From an uncultured Bacteroidales bacterium (GTDB lineage: Bacteria; Bacteroidota; Bacteroidia; Bacteroidales; Muribaculaceae): a stretch of 61,088 bases of DNA. Below the pieces are notes generated by a model. The model saw nothing but the letters and a program-made list of their open reading frames with translations. It was not told where the DNA came from and did not search any database. A program made the position numbers and the translations under genes. Location of the stretch: NCBI GenBank assembly GCA_902793405.1, contig CADBDH010000014.1:1-61088 (forward strand). The letters are read 5' to 3'. This document shows, piece by piece, positions 27,062 through 35,706 of this stretch. How positions within the stretch are numbered: the first letter of the stretch is position 1; each line of letters begins with the position of its first letter.

Positions 27062-27745
27062 CTACATGCCATATAGCGACCCGACGGTACCCTCCTGAAT
27101 CTGCTGGAGAATCGTGGGGTCGCTGATCATGCGGAAGGCCTGAATCAGCGTCCATACCACGCCCACGGCAATCGTGATCAACATCCACTTCTTGGCCGAT
27201 GCCGAATCCCGGTTGGCCCCTGCCGTGTCGCCTTTCATGAACTTGGACTTGACGCCATTGGCCTTGAAGATGGCCAGTACGCCGGTGACAATGCCCACAA
27301 TATTGAAACAGCACAACAAGGATGCCGCCGTGGCCAAAATCGACTCCGTGAGCCATGTCTTGGGCATTGCCTGCTGGGGCTGGTTGGTGCTGGGACCATA
27401 TTGGGGAGGAGCATAGGGCTGGTTGGGCGTGCCATACGGAGTCGTCGTCTGAGGCTGCGTTTGCTGGCCGCCGAAGGGCGGTACCTGAGGCAACGGGGAC
27501 GTGGGCTGCACATCGCCCATAGGGGGCACTGGCGGCAACTGGATGTCGGTGCCCATGGGGGTTCCCACGTTGATGGGCGGCTGTCCCGACAAGATGGCCA
27601 TCAGTTCAGGAATCTGGCTGGCCGAGGTCCAGTTGGGCATTCCCTCGCCCCACACCAATGAATTCACTGTCAATCCGTGGGCAAGCAGTTCGCTAGGCTC
27701 GAACGGTCCGGCGGGTTGCCCGTTTTCTGCAATGTAATATTTCAT
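27062..27745 (-). CDS. GYF and CD225/dispanin domain membrane protein
   Basis: A 227-residue protein. Residues 1-52 form a GYF_2-type domain (MKYYIAENGQPAGPFEPSEL, with WGEGMPNWTSAS), which usually binds proline-rich peptides. Residues 55-128 are rich in Pro, Gln and Gly, possibly its own ligand. Residues 130-210 form a CD225-like region with two membrane helices (ILATAASLLCCFNIVGIVTG and WMLITIAVGVVWTLIQAF). This arrangement is common in Bacteroidetes, and the function is unknown. It has its own -7 box at 27789. Confidence 0.85.
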   Translation of the reverse strand: MKYYIAENGQPAGPFEPSELLAHGLTVNSLVWGEGMPNWTSASQIPELMAILSGQPPINVGTPMGTDIQLPPVPPMGDVQPTSPLPQVPPFGGQQTQPQTTTPYGTPNQPYAPPQYGPSTNQPQQAMPKTWLTESILATAASLLCCFNIVGIVTGVLAIFKANGVKSKFMKGDTAGANRDSASAKKWMLITIAVGVVWTLIQAFRMISDPTILQQIQEGTVGSLYGM

Positions 27746-27788
27746 CGTCTAATAAGTTTTAAATAGTGCAATGCTTAACTTTCGATGG

Positions 27789-27796
27789 CAAATATA
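27789..27796 (-). promoter_or_regulatory. -7 box of the GYF/CD225 gene
   Basis: Minus-strand TATATTTG, 44 bases before the ATG at 27745. No -33 element is clear. Confidence 0.4.
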
Positions 27797-27880
27797 ACAC
27801 ATTTTTTTGAATTTACACTCATCTAGCCATTTTTTAGCATCAACCCCAATAATTGAATTATCCTCGGGGCCATTCGGTAA

Positions 27881-27914
27881 AAAAACGCCCTGGCGGACTT
27901 GCCAGGGCGTTTTT
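27881..27914 (-). terminator. Terminator of the 962-residue surface protein gene
   Basis: CGCCCTGGC and GCCAGGGCG (27886-27894, 27901-27909) flank a 6-base loop, with A-runs on the left and T-runs on the right, so it works in either direction. It begins 26 bases after the stop at 27940. Confidence 0.9.
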
Positions 27915-27939
27915 AAAATACAGATGCACTGTTATCGTG

Positions 27940-30828
27940 TTATTTTCTCAACACCTTCTTCACACTGCCGTCGGCATTCTTGACAATGATGATGCCGGTG
28001 GCCGTGGCGGGATCGGTGATGACGCGACCCTGCAGGTCATAGTACTCGACAGCACCGGTGCCATCGGCAGTAATCGAAGTGACGCTGCCAGGAGCATACA
28101 CGGGAACCAGAGAAGCCTCATAGAAGTCCTGAAGGTTCAGGTAACCCGTCTTGTTGATGCCGATACCAAACGGCTTTGAGGGGTTGGAGAACACGTGGGT
28201 GGTCGTGTTATAGTCCATGGTCACCTGCGGTTCGACAAGTCCGGTGTGCTCGTCAAAGCCAACAACATAGATGGGATAGGTGCCCAAATACTCTTCCTTG
28301 TAGTTGCCCACGAACTGGGGAAGGTCCAAGACAAGCTTGCCGTCAACAAACTTGCCACGGGTCCAGGCGTCGGGCAGGTATTCCCACAAGCCCTTGATGT
28401 AAACCTCGTCGCCATAGACGCCCAGGTCAACGATAGCCTGTACATCGACCATGGTGCCGTTGGTCTCATAGATGGTCTTGTAGTTGAAGTAGTATTCCTC
28501 GGTCTCCAGGTCGGCAGGTGCCTCGATGGCAACATCAAGGTGCTTGGAGATGGTCAGACCCTGATAGAAGTTGATATAATAGAAGCTGTTTCTGTCGGCC
28601 GTGATGAACACGTAGTCATAGGTGTTGTAGGTGTCTTCGCCCACGCTGGTCAGCACCAGATCACGTTGGGTCAAGTTGCCCGTGACAGGATCATACTTGG
28701 CGTTCTTGAAATAGAGGAGCGCCTCGTTGGAGCCCAGCAACTGGCCCTCGGGGAAGGTGATAGTGCCGTCGTGATTGTCGGTACCCTTGATCCAGCCCTT
28801 GGGCAGATCGCCCGAAAGACCCTGCAACCACACGTCATCACCGTCAACACCAATAGCGACAACGGCTAAATAGGGTTCCCACTCGATGCCGTCGAAGTTG
28901 GCGGTGGACAGATAGTACTCTTCGGTCTCCAAATCCTCGGGGGGAGCAATGGGCTGCTCGGTAACGGGACGGTAAACCGTAGCATAATCGCCCGACTGCA
29001 GCCACTCGAAATCGAGATACTGGAAGTTCTCGCCGAAGGCGCGGTTCATCGTGCCCAGGATGAGGTACTGGTCGGTACCGTTCTGTGTGATGGTACCGTC
29101 GTCGTTGATGGTATAGGTCAACTCACCGACTGACGCGTCATAGACATAGGTATCGTCGGCCTCGTCATAGGCGAAAACGCCTACCTGAACGGCCATTTCC
29201 AGAGACTTGGTGTAGGCCACATACTGACCCATCGGCACGGTAATCGTCTTGCCGTCATCGCTCAGGGTGCCCTCGACCCAGCCGTCATAATAGGACCAGG
29301 AAACGGGGCGCTGCATATAGACCTTATTGTCCTCGCCAAACACGATATTGATGACGCCTTCCTGCTGCTCGGTGATGAGTTCATAGGGATTCTCGCCCTC
29401 TTCAAACGATTCCTTCTCTACCTCCCTGACAACGCCGCCAGTGCGATGGTACAGGCGCAGTTCGCCTTCGGGCTGTTTCTCGATAACGGGGGGCACATAA
29501 GTGTCCTTCTCGACAAGGGTGTAGTGGAAGAACATCTCGGGATTGCTTTGTCCCGTAGATTCAATCGTGATGCAGTTGGGAGGAATGACCAGCAGATAAT
29601 TTCCCGGAACGCTTGTCGGGGAGTTCAAATATACCACGGCATTGGCTCCAATCACGAGCGCATTGCACTGGAAGGAGTCACCGGTCTCGGTATTGGCCAG
29701 CACGGGATGGATATCCTCGTCAACAATCACCTGCTCGCCATAGGCAATAGTAAAGTACTGCAACAAGTGAACCTCGCCCTCGGGGGGATTGATGGTGTAG
29801 TCGGGCATATCGCCACCGGCAATCGTGTAATCGAAATTGAGTTCATGCACCTCCTCGCCCAACGCCTCGACGACAATCGCACCGGCGGGGATGGTCAGTC
29901 GGTACCTGCCGTTCTCGGTGATTTCATCGGCAAAGTTCACGATTACGTCATAACCCACATCGACCATTTCGGCCTGACGGGTCACACCTGTCACCGTATT
30001 GGTCAGCGTGGCCATGCTGCCTGGCGCAATCTCGGTAACATATTGCGGGAAGGTGATGGTGAAATTCTGCAGGCTCTGCACCCTGCCCTCGGCAGGATTG
30101 ATGGTAATTTCATCATAGAACGTAGGCTCAACGCCCACAATGGTATAATTGAAATTCAACTCGCGTGTGCCTCCGCCCAGCGCATTGACGACAATCGCGC
30201 CATCGGGGATGGTGAGCGTGTACTCGCCGGCCTCGGTAACTTCCCTGGAGAAGTTCACCAGAACCTTGAAGCCAACATCATAGATTTCGGCTATATAGTT
30301 CTTCCCGGTCGTCTTATTGGTCAATGTGGCACGGCTGCCATATTCAATCTCGGTGATATACTGTGGCAACGAGATGGTGAAATACTGCAGACTCTCCACC
30401 TCGCCCTCGGCGGGGTCGATGGTGATTTGCTCATAGAAGGAGTCCACACTGCCGTCGATGCTGAACCTGAGTGTCAGGGGCAACAGCCGCTGTCCGTTGA
30501 CGGTGAGGGAGCCCTCGGGCAGATTGAGGAAATACTGACCTGATGCGGTATAGCTTTCGTCAAAATCCACCAGTACGGTGGTGCCGTCGGCATCCAGACG
30601 CATGTGTCCCTCAACGGTTGCGCCACCGCCCTTCTGCAAGGTGGGGACAGCACTCTCGTTCACTACCACAGGCAGGTCGGCAAAGGTAATGGTGAAATGT
30701 TGCAGGCTGGTCACAACGCCCTCGGCAGGAGTGATTTGCATCACCTCGTAAGGGTCAACAACCGCATAGGCCGAAGTGCCGTAGAGGACAGCCGCCAACA
30801 TGAATAACAGTTGTAAAGTTTGTCTCAT
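27940..30828 (-). CDS. Large multi-domain surface protein with type IX-like tail
   Basis: A 962-residue secreted protein. After a Sec signal (1-22, LYGTSAYA) come four Ig-like repeats of about 105 residues, each opening with a version of ITPAEGVVTSLQHFTI, at about 29, 133, 238 and 342. Residues 450-900 hold about three copies of a beta module with VYM-x-W-V-x-GT motifs, shared with the protein at 21654. The last 55 residues (EYYDLQGRVITDP, then IIIVKNADGSVKKVLRK) resemble a type IX or surface-sorting tail. No enzyme motif is seen. Its N-terminal region is closely related to the gene at 31148, which ends in a dockerin instead. Confidence 0.8.
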   Translation of the reverse strand: MRQTLQLLFMLAAVLYGTSAYAVVDPYEVMQITPAEGVVTSLQHFTITFADLPVVVNESAVPTLQKGGGATVEGHMRLDADGTTVLVDFDESYTASGQYFLNLPEGSLTVNGQRLLPLTLRFSIDGSVDSFYEQITIDPAEGEVESLQYFTISLPQYITEIEYGSRATLTNKTTGKNYIAEIYDVGFKVLVNFSREVTEAGEYTLTIPDGAIVVNALGGGTRELNFNYTIVGVEPTFYDEITINPAEGRVQSLQNFTITFPQYVTEIAPGSMATLTNTVTGVTRQAEMVDVGYDVIVNFADEITENGRYRLTIPAGAIVVEALGEEVHELNFDYTIAGGDMPDYTINPPEGEVHLLQYFTIAYGEQVIVDEDIHPVLANTETGDSFQCNALVIGANAVVYLNSPTSVPGNYLLVIPPNCITIESTGQSNPEMFFHYTLVEKDTYVPPVIEKQPEGELRLYHRTGGVVREVEKESFEEGENPYELITEQQEGVINIVFGEDNKVYMQRPVSWSYYDGWVEGTLSDDGKTITVPMGQYVAYTKSLEMAVQVGVFAYDEADDTYVYDASVGELTYTINDDGTITQNGTDQYLILGTMNRAFGENFQYLDFEWLQSGDYATVYRPVTEQPIAPPEDLETEEYYLSTANFDGIEWEPYLAVVAIGVDGDDVWLQGLSGDLPKGWIKGTDNHDGTITFPEGQLLGSNEALLYFKNAKYDPVTGNLTQRDLVLTSVGEDTYNTYDYVFITADRNSFYYINFYQGLTISKHLDVAIEAPADLETEEYYFNYKTIYETNGTMVDVQAIVDLGVYGDEVYIKGLWEYLPDAWTRGKFVDGKLVLDLPQFVGNYKEEYLGTYPIYVVGFDEHTGLVEPQVTMDYNTTTHVFSNPSKPFGIGINKTGYLNLQDFYEASLVPVYAPGSVTSITADGTGAVEYYDLQGRVITDPATATGIIIVKNADGSVKKVLRK

Positions 30829-30936
30829 TGTTTAATGGTTTTTAACTTGAAAACGTCTCAGCAATAAAATTTCCTGGTATATACGCTCACAAAGTATCGT
30901 TAACAATATTATGATTTACTTTTAATCAATTTTTGG

Positions 30937-30944
30937 CAAAATTA
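30937..30944 (-). promoter_or_regulatory. -7 box in the 319-base gap upstream of the 962-residue gene
   Basis: Minus-strand TAATTTTG, 108 bases before the ATG at 30828. A TTTG lies 23 bases away, just outside the consensus spacing. The gap 30829-31147 otherwise holds only the terminator of the next gene. Confidence 0.4.
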
Positions 30945-31050
30945 CTCGATTCTTTTATAAAACACCCCAAAATAAAGTAAAAAAACTACAAAATTCCTTT
31001 AATCCGTCTTCAATCCGTAAAAATATACGCCATTGATAAACGCTTAGGGC

Positions 31051-31101
31051 AACAAGAAGGGTCCAAAAGTTGAACTGAAACACTTTTGGACCCATCTTGT
31101 T
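31051..31101 (-). terminator. Terminator of the Ig-dockerin gene
   Basis: A 20-base stem with two mismatches (31051-31070 with 31082-31101) and an 11-base loop, 46 bases after the minus-strand stop at 31148. Confidence 0.7.
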
Positions 31102-31147
31102 CAGGGACAGCATTTTGCTGCCCGGCCTAGTGCCTGTCAAGCAGTGA

Positions 31148-32032
31148 TCAATTGCCGTTCAGGAGCCTGTCGATGAGCGAAGTTACGTCGGCAATGTTCA
31201 CGCCGCCATCGCCGTCAACGTCGGCAGTCGCAGGGGCGTCAATGGCGTTGAGCAGGATGTCAATCAGGGCGGTTACGTCGGCAATGTTCACACTGCCATC
31301 GCCGTCAACGTCGCCCGGAATGGGAGCCGTGCCACCGGCAATGGTGTAATGGAAGTTGAGTTCATGAACGTCTTCGCCCAGGGTGTAGATGATAATGGCA
31401 CCGGTGGGAATGGTCAGCACATACTCGCCGGGGGTGGTCACCTCATCGGGGAAGTACATCAGCACGTTGTAACGCACATCATACATGTCGGCGCTCCAGG
31501 TCTCGCCCGTCGTGGTGTTGGTCAACTTGGCCTCCATGCCGTACTCGATCTCGCCCACCATGAGCGGCAACGAGACTGTGAAGTTCTGCAGGCTTTCCAC
31601 AACGCCCTCGGCGGGGTCGATGGTGATTTGCTCATAGAACGACTCGGGGGTGACGGGGATGACGAACCTGAGTGTCAACGGCAGCAGCGTCTGGCCGTTC
31701 ACAACGAGTGATGACTCGGGAATGTTCAGGAAATAGTGACCAGGGGTGGTAAAGCACTCCTCGAAGTCAATAATCACGGTCTTGCCGTCGGCATCGGCAC
31801 GCATGGTGCCCTCGACGGTGCCGCCACCACCCTTCTCCAGCGTGGGGATGCAATTAGGGCGAACCACGACGGGCAGGTCGGCAAAGGTAATGGTGAAGTG
31901 CTGCAAACTCGTTACCTCTCCCTCGGCAGGAGTGATCTGCATTGCCTCATAAGGGTCAACTGCAGCAAACGCTGATCTGCTGTAGCACACAGCCATGATC
32001 AACATGGCCAAAAGTTGTACGGTTTTTCTCAT
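31148..32032 (-). CDS. Ig-like repeat protein with C-terminal dockerin
   Basis: A 294-residue secreted protein. Signal peptide 1-23; two Ig-like repeats (MQITPAEGEVTSLQHFTITF and EQITIDPAEGVVESLQNFTV) closely matching the first two of the 962-residue neighbour; then a C-terminal dockerin-like pair (GDVDGDGSVNIADVTALID and ADVDGDGGVNIADVTSLID, about 236-293). Dockerins bind cohesins through two calcium loops, and both loops here keep the Asp/Asn positions. It looks like a duplicate of the neighbour in which the tail was exchanged for a dockerin. It is divergent from the beta-helix gene at 32381. Confidence 0.85.
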   Translation of the reverse strand: MRKTVQLLAMLIMAVCYSRSAFAAVDPYEAMQITPAEGEVTSLQHFTITFADLPVVVRPNCIPTLEKGGGGTVEGTMRADADGKTVIIDFEECFTTPGHYFLNIPESSLVVNGQTLLPLTLRFVIPVTPESFYEQITIDPAEGVVESLQNFTVSLPLMVGEIEYGMEAKLTNTTTGETWSADMYDVRYNVLMYFPDEVTTPGEYVLTIPTGAIIIYTLGEDVHELNFHYTIAGGTAPIPGDVDGDGSVNIADVTALIDILLNAIDAPATADVDGDGGVNIADVTSLIDRLLNGN

Positions 32033-32097
32033 TGTTACATTATTATTAAAGGTTAGTATTCATTATCTATTCTTTAAAAACAAGAACATATTATCGG

Positions 32098-32129
32098 CAA
32101 AAGTAAACAAAAAAGACCAAAGGATCCAA
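32098..32129 (-). promoter_or_regulatory. Promoter of the Ig-dockerin gene
   Basis: Minus-strand TACTTTTG (32098-32105) and TTG (32127-32129), 21 bases apart, about 65 bases before the ATG at 32032. The divergent gap 32033-32380 also holds a 10-base palindrome TGTCGCGACA at 32154-32163, midway between the two promoters, which could be a shared operator. Confidence 0.55.
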
Positions 32130-32295
32130 CAAAAAGGCATCGAAGCGATAGTGTGTCGCGACAATTCAGCAAATTTGGTAATCACAATCCCGCCTGCCAG
32201 CCTGCTCGGCACAGGCCATTTCGTGCCTCAACGGCCGTTTTTCTTGCACTTTTTCTCATTTTGGCCGAAGAAAACGCGGGATTGATTGAAAAAAA

Positions 32296-32326
32296 TTGCG
32301 CTAAAGCGTCAAATCACATAGTTTTG
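32296..32326 (+). promoter_or_regulatory. Promoter of the beta-helix gene
   Basis: TTG (32296-32298) and TAGTTTTG (32319-32326), 20 bases apart, about 55 bases before the ATG at 32381. Confidence 0.6.
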
Positions 32327-32380
32327 CAACTTACAATCATGTTATAATTCATCTAAAATACACCTAAAACTACAGTATTT

Positions 32381-34789
32381 ATGAGAAAACGATTCATTCT
32401 GGCAACACTGATTGCTATGGCGGGTGTTTTAGGCTATGCACAACAGACGATGTGGATTCACACGGGTCATGTGCATTGGGCCTACAACACCGACGCGGTG
32501 GGCACGATGCCGTATTCGTCGGCCAATCTGCTCACAGTTCTTGAAAAGGGCTTTACCCTAGCCGACGTGGACAGCGTGACCGTTGCGAACGAGACGTTCG
32601 CCGACGATAATGTCCTCGTCAAGTACAACAGCTACATCGCCGACGTCTATGTCGCCGGCAATATCGCCAACCACATCACCGCCCAGGTGACGGGACCGCG
32701 CGTTGCCGTGATGCAGGATGCCGACGTGGCTACCGAGTACACCTACACCCTGCAGGGCACCAGCAGCACCGGCTGCTTCTACCATGCGGGCTACTACAAG
32801 ATGACACTCGTGCTCAACGGCGTGAACCTGACCAACCCCGACAGCGCCGCCATCAACATCCAGAACAGCAAGCGTATCGCCGTGCAGCTGGCTGACGGCA
32901 CGACCAATACCCTGGCCGACGGTGCCAACAACACCAAGAAGGCAGCCTTCCTGGTGAAGGGCCATGCCGAGTTTGCCAAGGGCGGCTCGCTGACCATCAC
33001 GGGCAACAAGAAGCACGCGCTGGCCTGCAACGAGTACATGGAGGTGAAGAAGACCGTGGGCACCATCACCATCACGAGTGCCGTGGCCGACGCCATCAAC
33101 GTGAGTCAGTACTTCCAGATGAACGGCGGTACCATCAATATCCAAAGCTGCGGTGATGACGGCATCCAAGTCGATGCCGAGGACACTTCTCTTCCTGAGG
33201 AGGACGGCCACGTGCTCATCAAGGGCGGCACGCTCACCATCAACGGTAGCGCTGCAGGCACCAAGTGCATCAAGGCCGAGGGCAACGTGGATATCGAGGG
33301 CGGCACGCTGACGCTGAAGCACACCGGCATTCCCGTTTGGGACGCTGAAGATAGCAAGATCAAGGAGCCGACAGCCATCGGCACCGACCGCAACCTTACC
33401 ATCAACGGCACCGAGGCCATCGTCAACATCACCATGACCGGCAACGGTGCGCGCGGCATGAAGTGCGACAGCACGATGACCGCCACCGCCGGCACCATCG
33501 ACATCAACTGCTCGGGACAGCCTTGGGCCTATAGCACTGTAGATACCTCCAACGTCAAGTGTGCCAAGGCCGACTACGCCTTCATCCTGAACGGTGCCAA
33601 CTTCAAGTGCACCACGACCAAGGACGAGGCCGAAGGCATCCACAGCGAGGGCACCGTCCTCATCAGTGACGGCACGTTGACACTCAACACCTATGACCAC
33701 GGCATCAAGAGCGACGGCAACATGGACATCACCGGCGGCACCATCAACTTCACCGTCACCGGTCCTGCCAGCAAGGCCATCAAGCCCACCGGCGACCTGC
33801 ACATCACGGGCGGTACCATCAGCGGCACCGTGAGCGGCGGCGGCGAGAGCTACAATGACAATACCGTGAGCGGCTCCGCCTGCATCAAGGGAAAAGCCAA
33901 CTGCGTGATTGACGGCGGCACATTCGACCTCAAGGCTACCGGTCAAGGCGGCAAGGGCATGAACTTCAATGGCACGCTCACTGTCAACGACGGTAACATC
34001 AAGGTGACCACCACGGGCAGCAGGTACGGCTCCAGCAGTGGAGGCGGCTATAATCCTTGGAACCCATGGGGCGGCGGTGAAAGCAGTGGCGACACCAGCT
34101 CATCACCCAAGGGCATCCGCGCCGAGGGCAATATCACCATCAACGGCGGCACATTCACCATTTCATGTACTGGCGGTGAGGGCGCCGAGGGCATTGAGTC
34201 CAAGTCACAAATTACCGTCAACGATGGATATATCGAGGCTACGACCTATGATGACGCCATGAATGCTGGTGGCGACCTGTACATCAAGGGCGGATACGTC
34301 TATGCTGTAGCCACTAACAACGATGCCATTGACTCCAACGGCAATATGTACCTGAGTGGCGGTTTCATCTTCTGCGCAGGTAGTGAAGAGGGTGCTGACG
34401 CCAATACCGAGGGTCAAAAGAAGCTCTATATCCAGCGCGGTGTCACCCTGATGGCCTACGGCCGCAGCATGGGTGCCCTGGAGAGCGGCGCTAGCATGGC
34501 TCAGACGTGCTATAAAGTTTCCACCTATACCGCAGGCACCCGCTACGCACTCTATAACGGCAGCAATGTAGCGTTTGCCGTAACTGCACCGACCATCAAT
34601 GGTGGCGGTGGCGGTTGGATTGCTGCTGGTCCTGGCGGTCCTGGCGGTCAGAGCACCTCATTCGTTGTCACGACACCTGGCACCACCTCGCTCAAGTCGG
34701 GTGTCACCTTCAGCGGCAACTCACTGTGGAGCGGCAAGGGCAGCACCAATGCAACCGGTGGCAGCACTGTCTCGCTCACTCAGATGTAA
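32381..34789 (+). CDS. Cthe_2159-like beta-helix carbohydrate-binding protein
   Basis: An 802-residue secreted protein with a Sec signal (1-20, AGVLGYAQ). From about residue 110 on it is built of short beta-helix turns, with repeated phrases such as INGGTINI, ITGGTINF, IKGGTLTINGSAAGTKCI and AEGIHSEGTVLISDGTLTLN. This is the pattern of the carbohydrate-binding domain family named after Cthe_2159, a right-handed beta-helix that binds acidic pectin-type sugars and calcium. Glycine-rich stretches lie near residues 550-570 and 745-760. No catalytic motif is seen. A small dockerin protein follows 50 bases on, probably in the same transcript. The ligand is inferred from the family. Confidence 0.85.
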   Translation: MRKRFILATLIAMAGVLGYAQQTMWIHTGHVHWAYNTDAVGTMPYSSANLLTVLEKGFTLADVDSVTVANETFADDNVLVKYNSYIADVYVAGNIANHITAQVTGPRVAVMQDADVATEYTYTLQGTSSTGCFYHAGYYKMTLVLNGVNLTNPDSAAINIQNSKRIAVQLADGTTNTLADGANNTKKAAFLVKGHAEFAKGGSLTITGNKKHALACNEYMEVKKTVGTITITSAVADAINVSQYFQMNGGTINIQSCGDDGIQVDAEDTSLPEEDGHVLIKGGTLTINGSAAGTKCIKAEGNVDIEGGTLTLKHTGIPVWDAEDSKIKEPTAIGTDRNLTINGTEAIVNITMTGNGARGMKCDSTMTATAGTIDINCSGQPWAYSTVDTSNVKCAKADYAFILNGANFKCTTTKDEAEGIHSEGTVLISDGTLTLNTYDHGIKSDGNMDITGGTINFTVTGPASKAIKPTGDLHITGGTISGTVSGGGESYNDNTVSGSACIKGKANCVIDGGTFDLKATGQGGKGMNFNGTLTVNDGNIKVTTTGSRYGSSSGGGYNPWNPWGGGESSGDTSSSPKGIRAEGNITINGGTFTISCTGGEGAEGIESKSQITVNDGYIEATTYDDAMNAGGDLYIKGGYVYAVATNNDAIDSNGNMYLSGGFIFCAGSEEGADANTEGQKKLYIQRGVTLMAYGRSMGALESGASMAQTCYKVSTYTAGTRYALYNGSNVAFAVTAPTINGGGGGWIAAGPGGPGGQSTSFVVTTPGTTSLKSGVTFSGNSLWSGKGSTNATGGSTVSLTQM

Positions 34790-34838
34790 TCTCAAGTAGT
34801 TATAAACAATGACATCATTATTTAAAAGACTTAGAAAT

Positions 34839-35264
34839 ATGAAAAAGACGATTATAACGATGCTGATCGCACTGGTGGCCATCTGCGCCAGCGCCGAGAC
34901 CTATAGCTACCTGAAGTTCACCAAGACCAACGGCTCGACCGTGACCTGCTCGGTAGAAGGCCTCAAGATCACCTACGATAACACCAACGTGACCGTCACC
35001 AATGCCGAGGGCACGACAACCATCGCCCTGACCGAGGTGCAGGACATGTACTTCAGCAACGAGGCTGGAGGCAGCGAAATGCAGCCTGGCGACGTGAACA
35101 TGGACGGCAGCGTGAACATTGCCGACGTGACCGTGCTCATTGACTACCTGCTGAGCAGCAATGCCAGCAATGTCAACCTGACAGCAGCCGATGTTGACGG
35201 TGATGGCGATGTTAATATCGCCGACGTGACCCAGCTCATCGATATGCTCCTGGGAAATGATTGA
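34839..35264 (+). CDS. Small secreted dockerin protein
   Basis: A 141-residue protein: signal peptide (1-20, AICASAETYS), a short beta-rich region (about 21-75), then a dockerin-like pair at 83-141 (GDVNMDGSVNIADVTVLID and ADVDGDGDVNIADVTQLID). The frame is open from 34809, but MKKTIITML at 34839 is the natural signal start. It follows the beta-helix gene and shares its terminator at 35292, so the two probably act together. It could serve as a detachable docking piece for the beta-helix partner (inference). Confidence 0.85.
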   Translation: MKKTIITMLIALVAICASAETYSYLKFTKTNGSTVTCSVEGLKITYDNTNVTVTNAEGTTTIALTEVQDMYFSNEAGGSEMQPGDVNMDGSVNIADVTVLIDYLLSSNASNVNLTAADVDGDGDVNIADVTQLIDMLLGND

Positions 35265-35291
35265 ATCATAACACACTAAACACGATTGTTG

Positions 35292-35330
35292 GCGCCATCT
35301 GGAACGTTATCCAGGTGGCGCTTTCCTTTT
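35292..35330 (+). terminator. Terminator of the beta-helix and dockerin operon
   Basis: A 12-bp stem with one G-T pair (35292-35303 with 35310-35321), 6-base loop, then CTTTCCTTTT. Strong intrinsic terminator, 27 bases after the stop. Confidence 0.85.
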
Positions 35331-35410
35331 CTCCCTACTCCATAGAATAACTAGAGATCTAAAAGTGAGCCCGATGAAAACAAACCACTGATGCTCAATT
35401 TGTTCGCTAT

Positions 35411-35490
35411 GTAGAGACGCAAAATTTTGCGTCTCTTGGCCAGCAGCTGGTAATGTATAACGATTGGAGACGCAAGATTTTGCGTCTCTA
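35411..35490. repeat. Pair of palindromic repeats (GAGACGCAA family)
   Basis: A perfect 24-base palindrome (35413-35436, half-site AGAGACGCAAAA) and a second, slightly diverged copy (35467-35488) lie in opposite orientation, flanking a short CAGCAGCTGG-containing spacer. They fill part of the 442-base gap 35265-35706, whose ends hold the terminator before and the ABC promoter after. The unit looks like a dispersed palindromic repeat rather than a terminator. Confidence 0.7.
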
Positions 35491-35609
35491 CTGGTTATCT
35501 GTTGTCTAACTCTCTGAAATACAGAATAGAGTTTCATCGAACTCACGCTAACTAGAGTATCTAGAAAAACTAGTGTTGCTAGAGAAAATTCTTAAAAAGT
35601 GTTAAAATA

Positions 35610-35642
35610 TTTGGAAGGTAGGATATTCTTGTTATACCTTTG
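35610..35642 (+). promoter_or_regulatory. Promoter of the ABC-GntR operon
   Basis: TTTG (35610-35613) and TACCTTTG (35635-35642), 21 bases apart. The operator palindrome begins 1 base after the -7 box, so a bound regulator would cover the transcription start. Confidence 0.75.
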
Positions 35643-35643
35643 C

Positions 35644-35667
35644 AGTGTACTAGTTAAGTAGTACACT
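35644..35667 (+). promoter_or_regulatory. Operator palindrome, probable GntR (YtrA-type) site
   Basis: AGTGTACT (35644-35651) and its exact reverse complement AGTACACT (35660-35667) are separated by 8 bases. The position right at the transcription start and a GntR gene in the same operon point to autoregulation. Regulator identity is inferred. Confidence 0.65.
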
Positions 35668-35706
35668 AGATAAGTAATTAGTAACCACATTAAATATCTA
35701 TCTATT

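Noticed and set aside
30955-31140. 61-codon minus-strand frame in the gap before the 962-residue gene
   Set aside because: It overlaps the terminator hairpin of the neighbouring gene and has no supporting features.
31995-32285. 96-codon plus-strand frame in the divergent gap
   Set aside because: It covers the minus-strand gene start and promoter; its sequence is AT-rich, low in structure and lacks a promoter.
32558-33946. 462-codon minus-strand frame over the beta-helix gene
   Set aside because: Repetitive shadow of the sense beta-helix codons.
35307-35546. 79-codon minus-strand frame
   Set aside because: It lies on the palindromic repeats and a T-rich terminator region.
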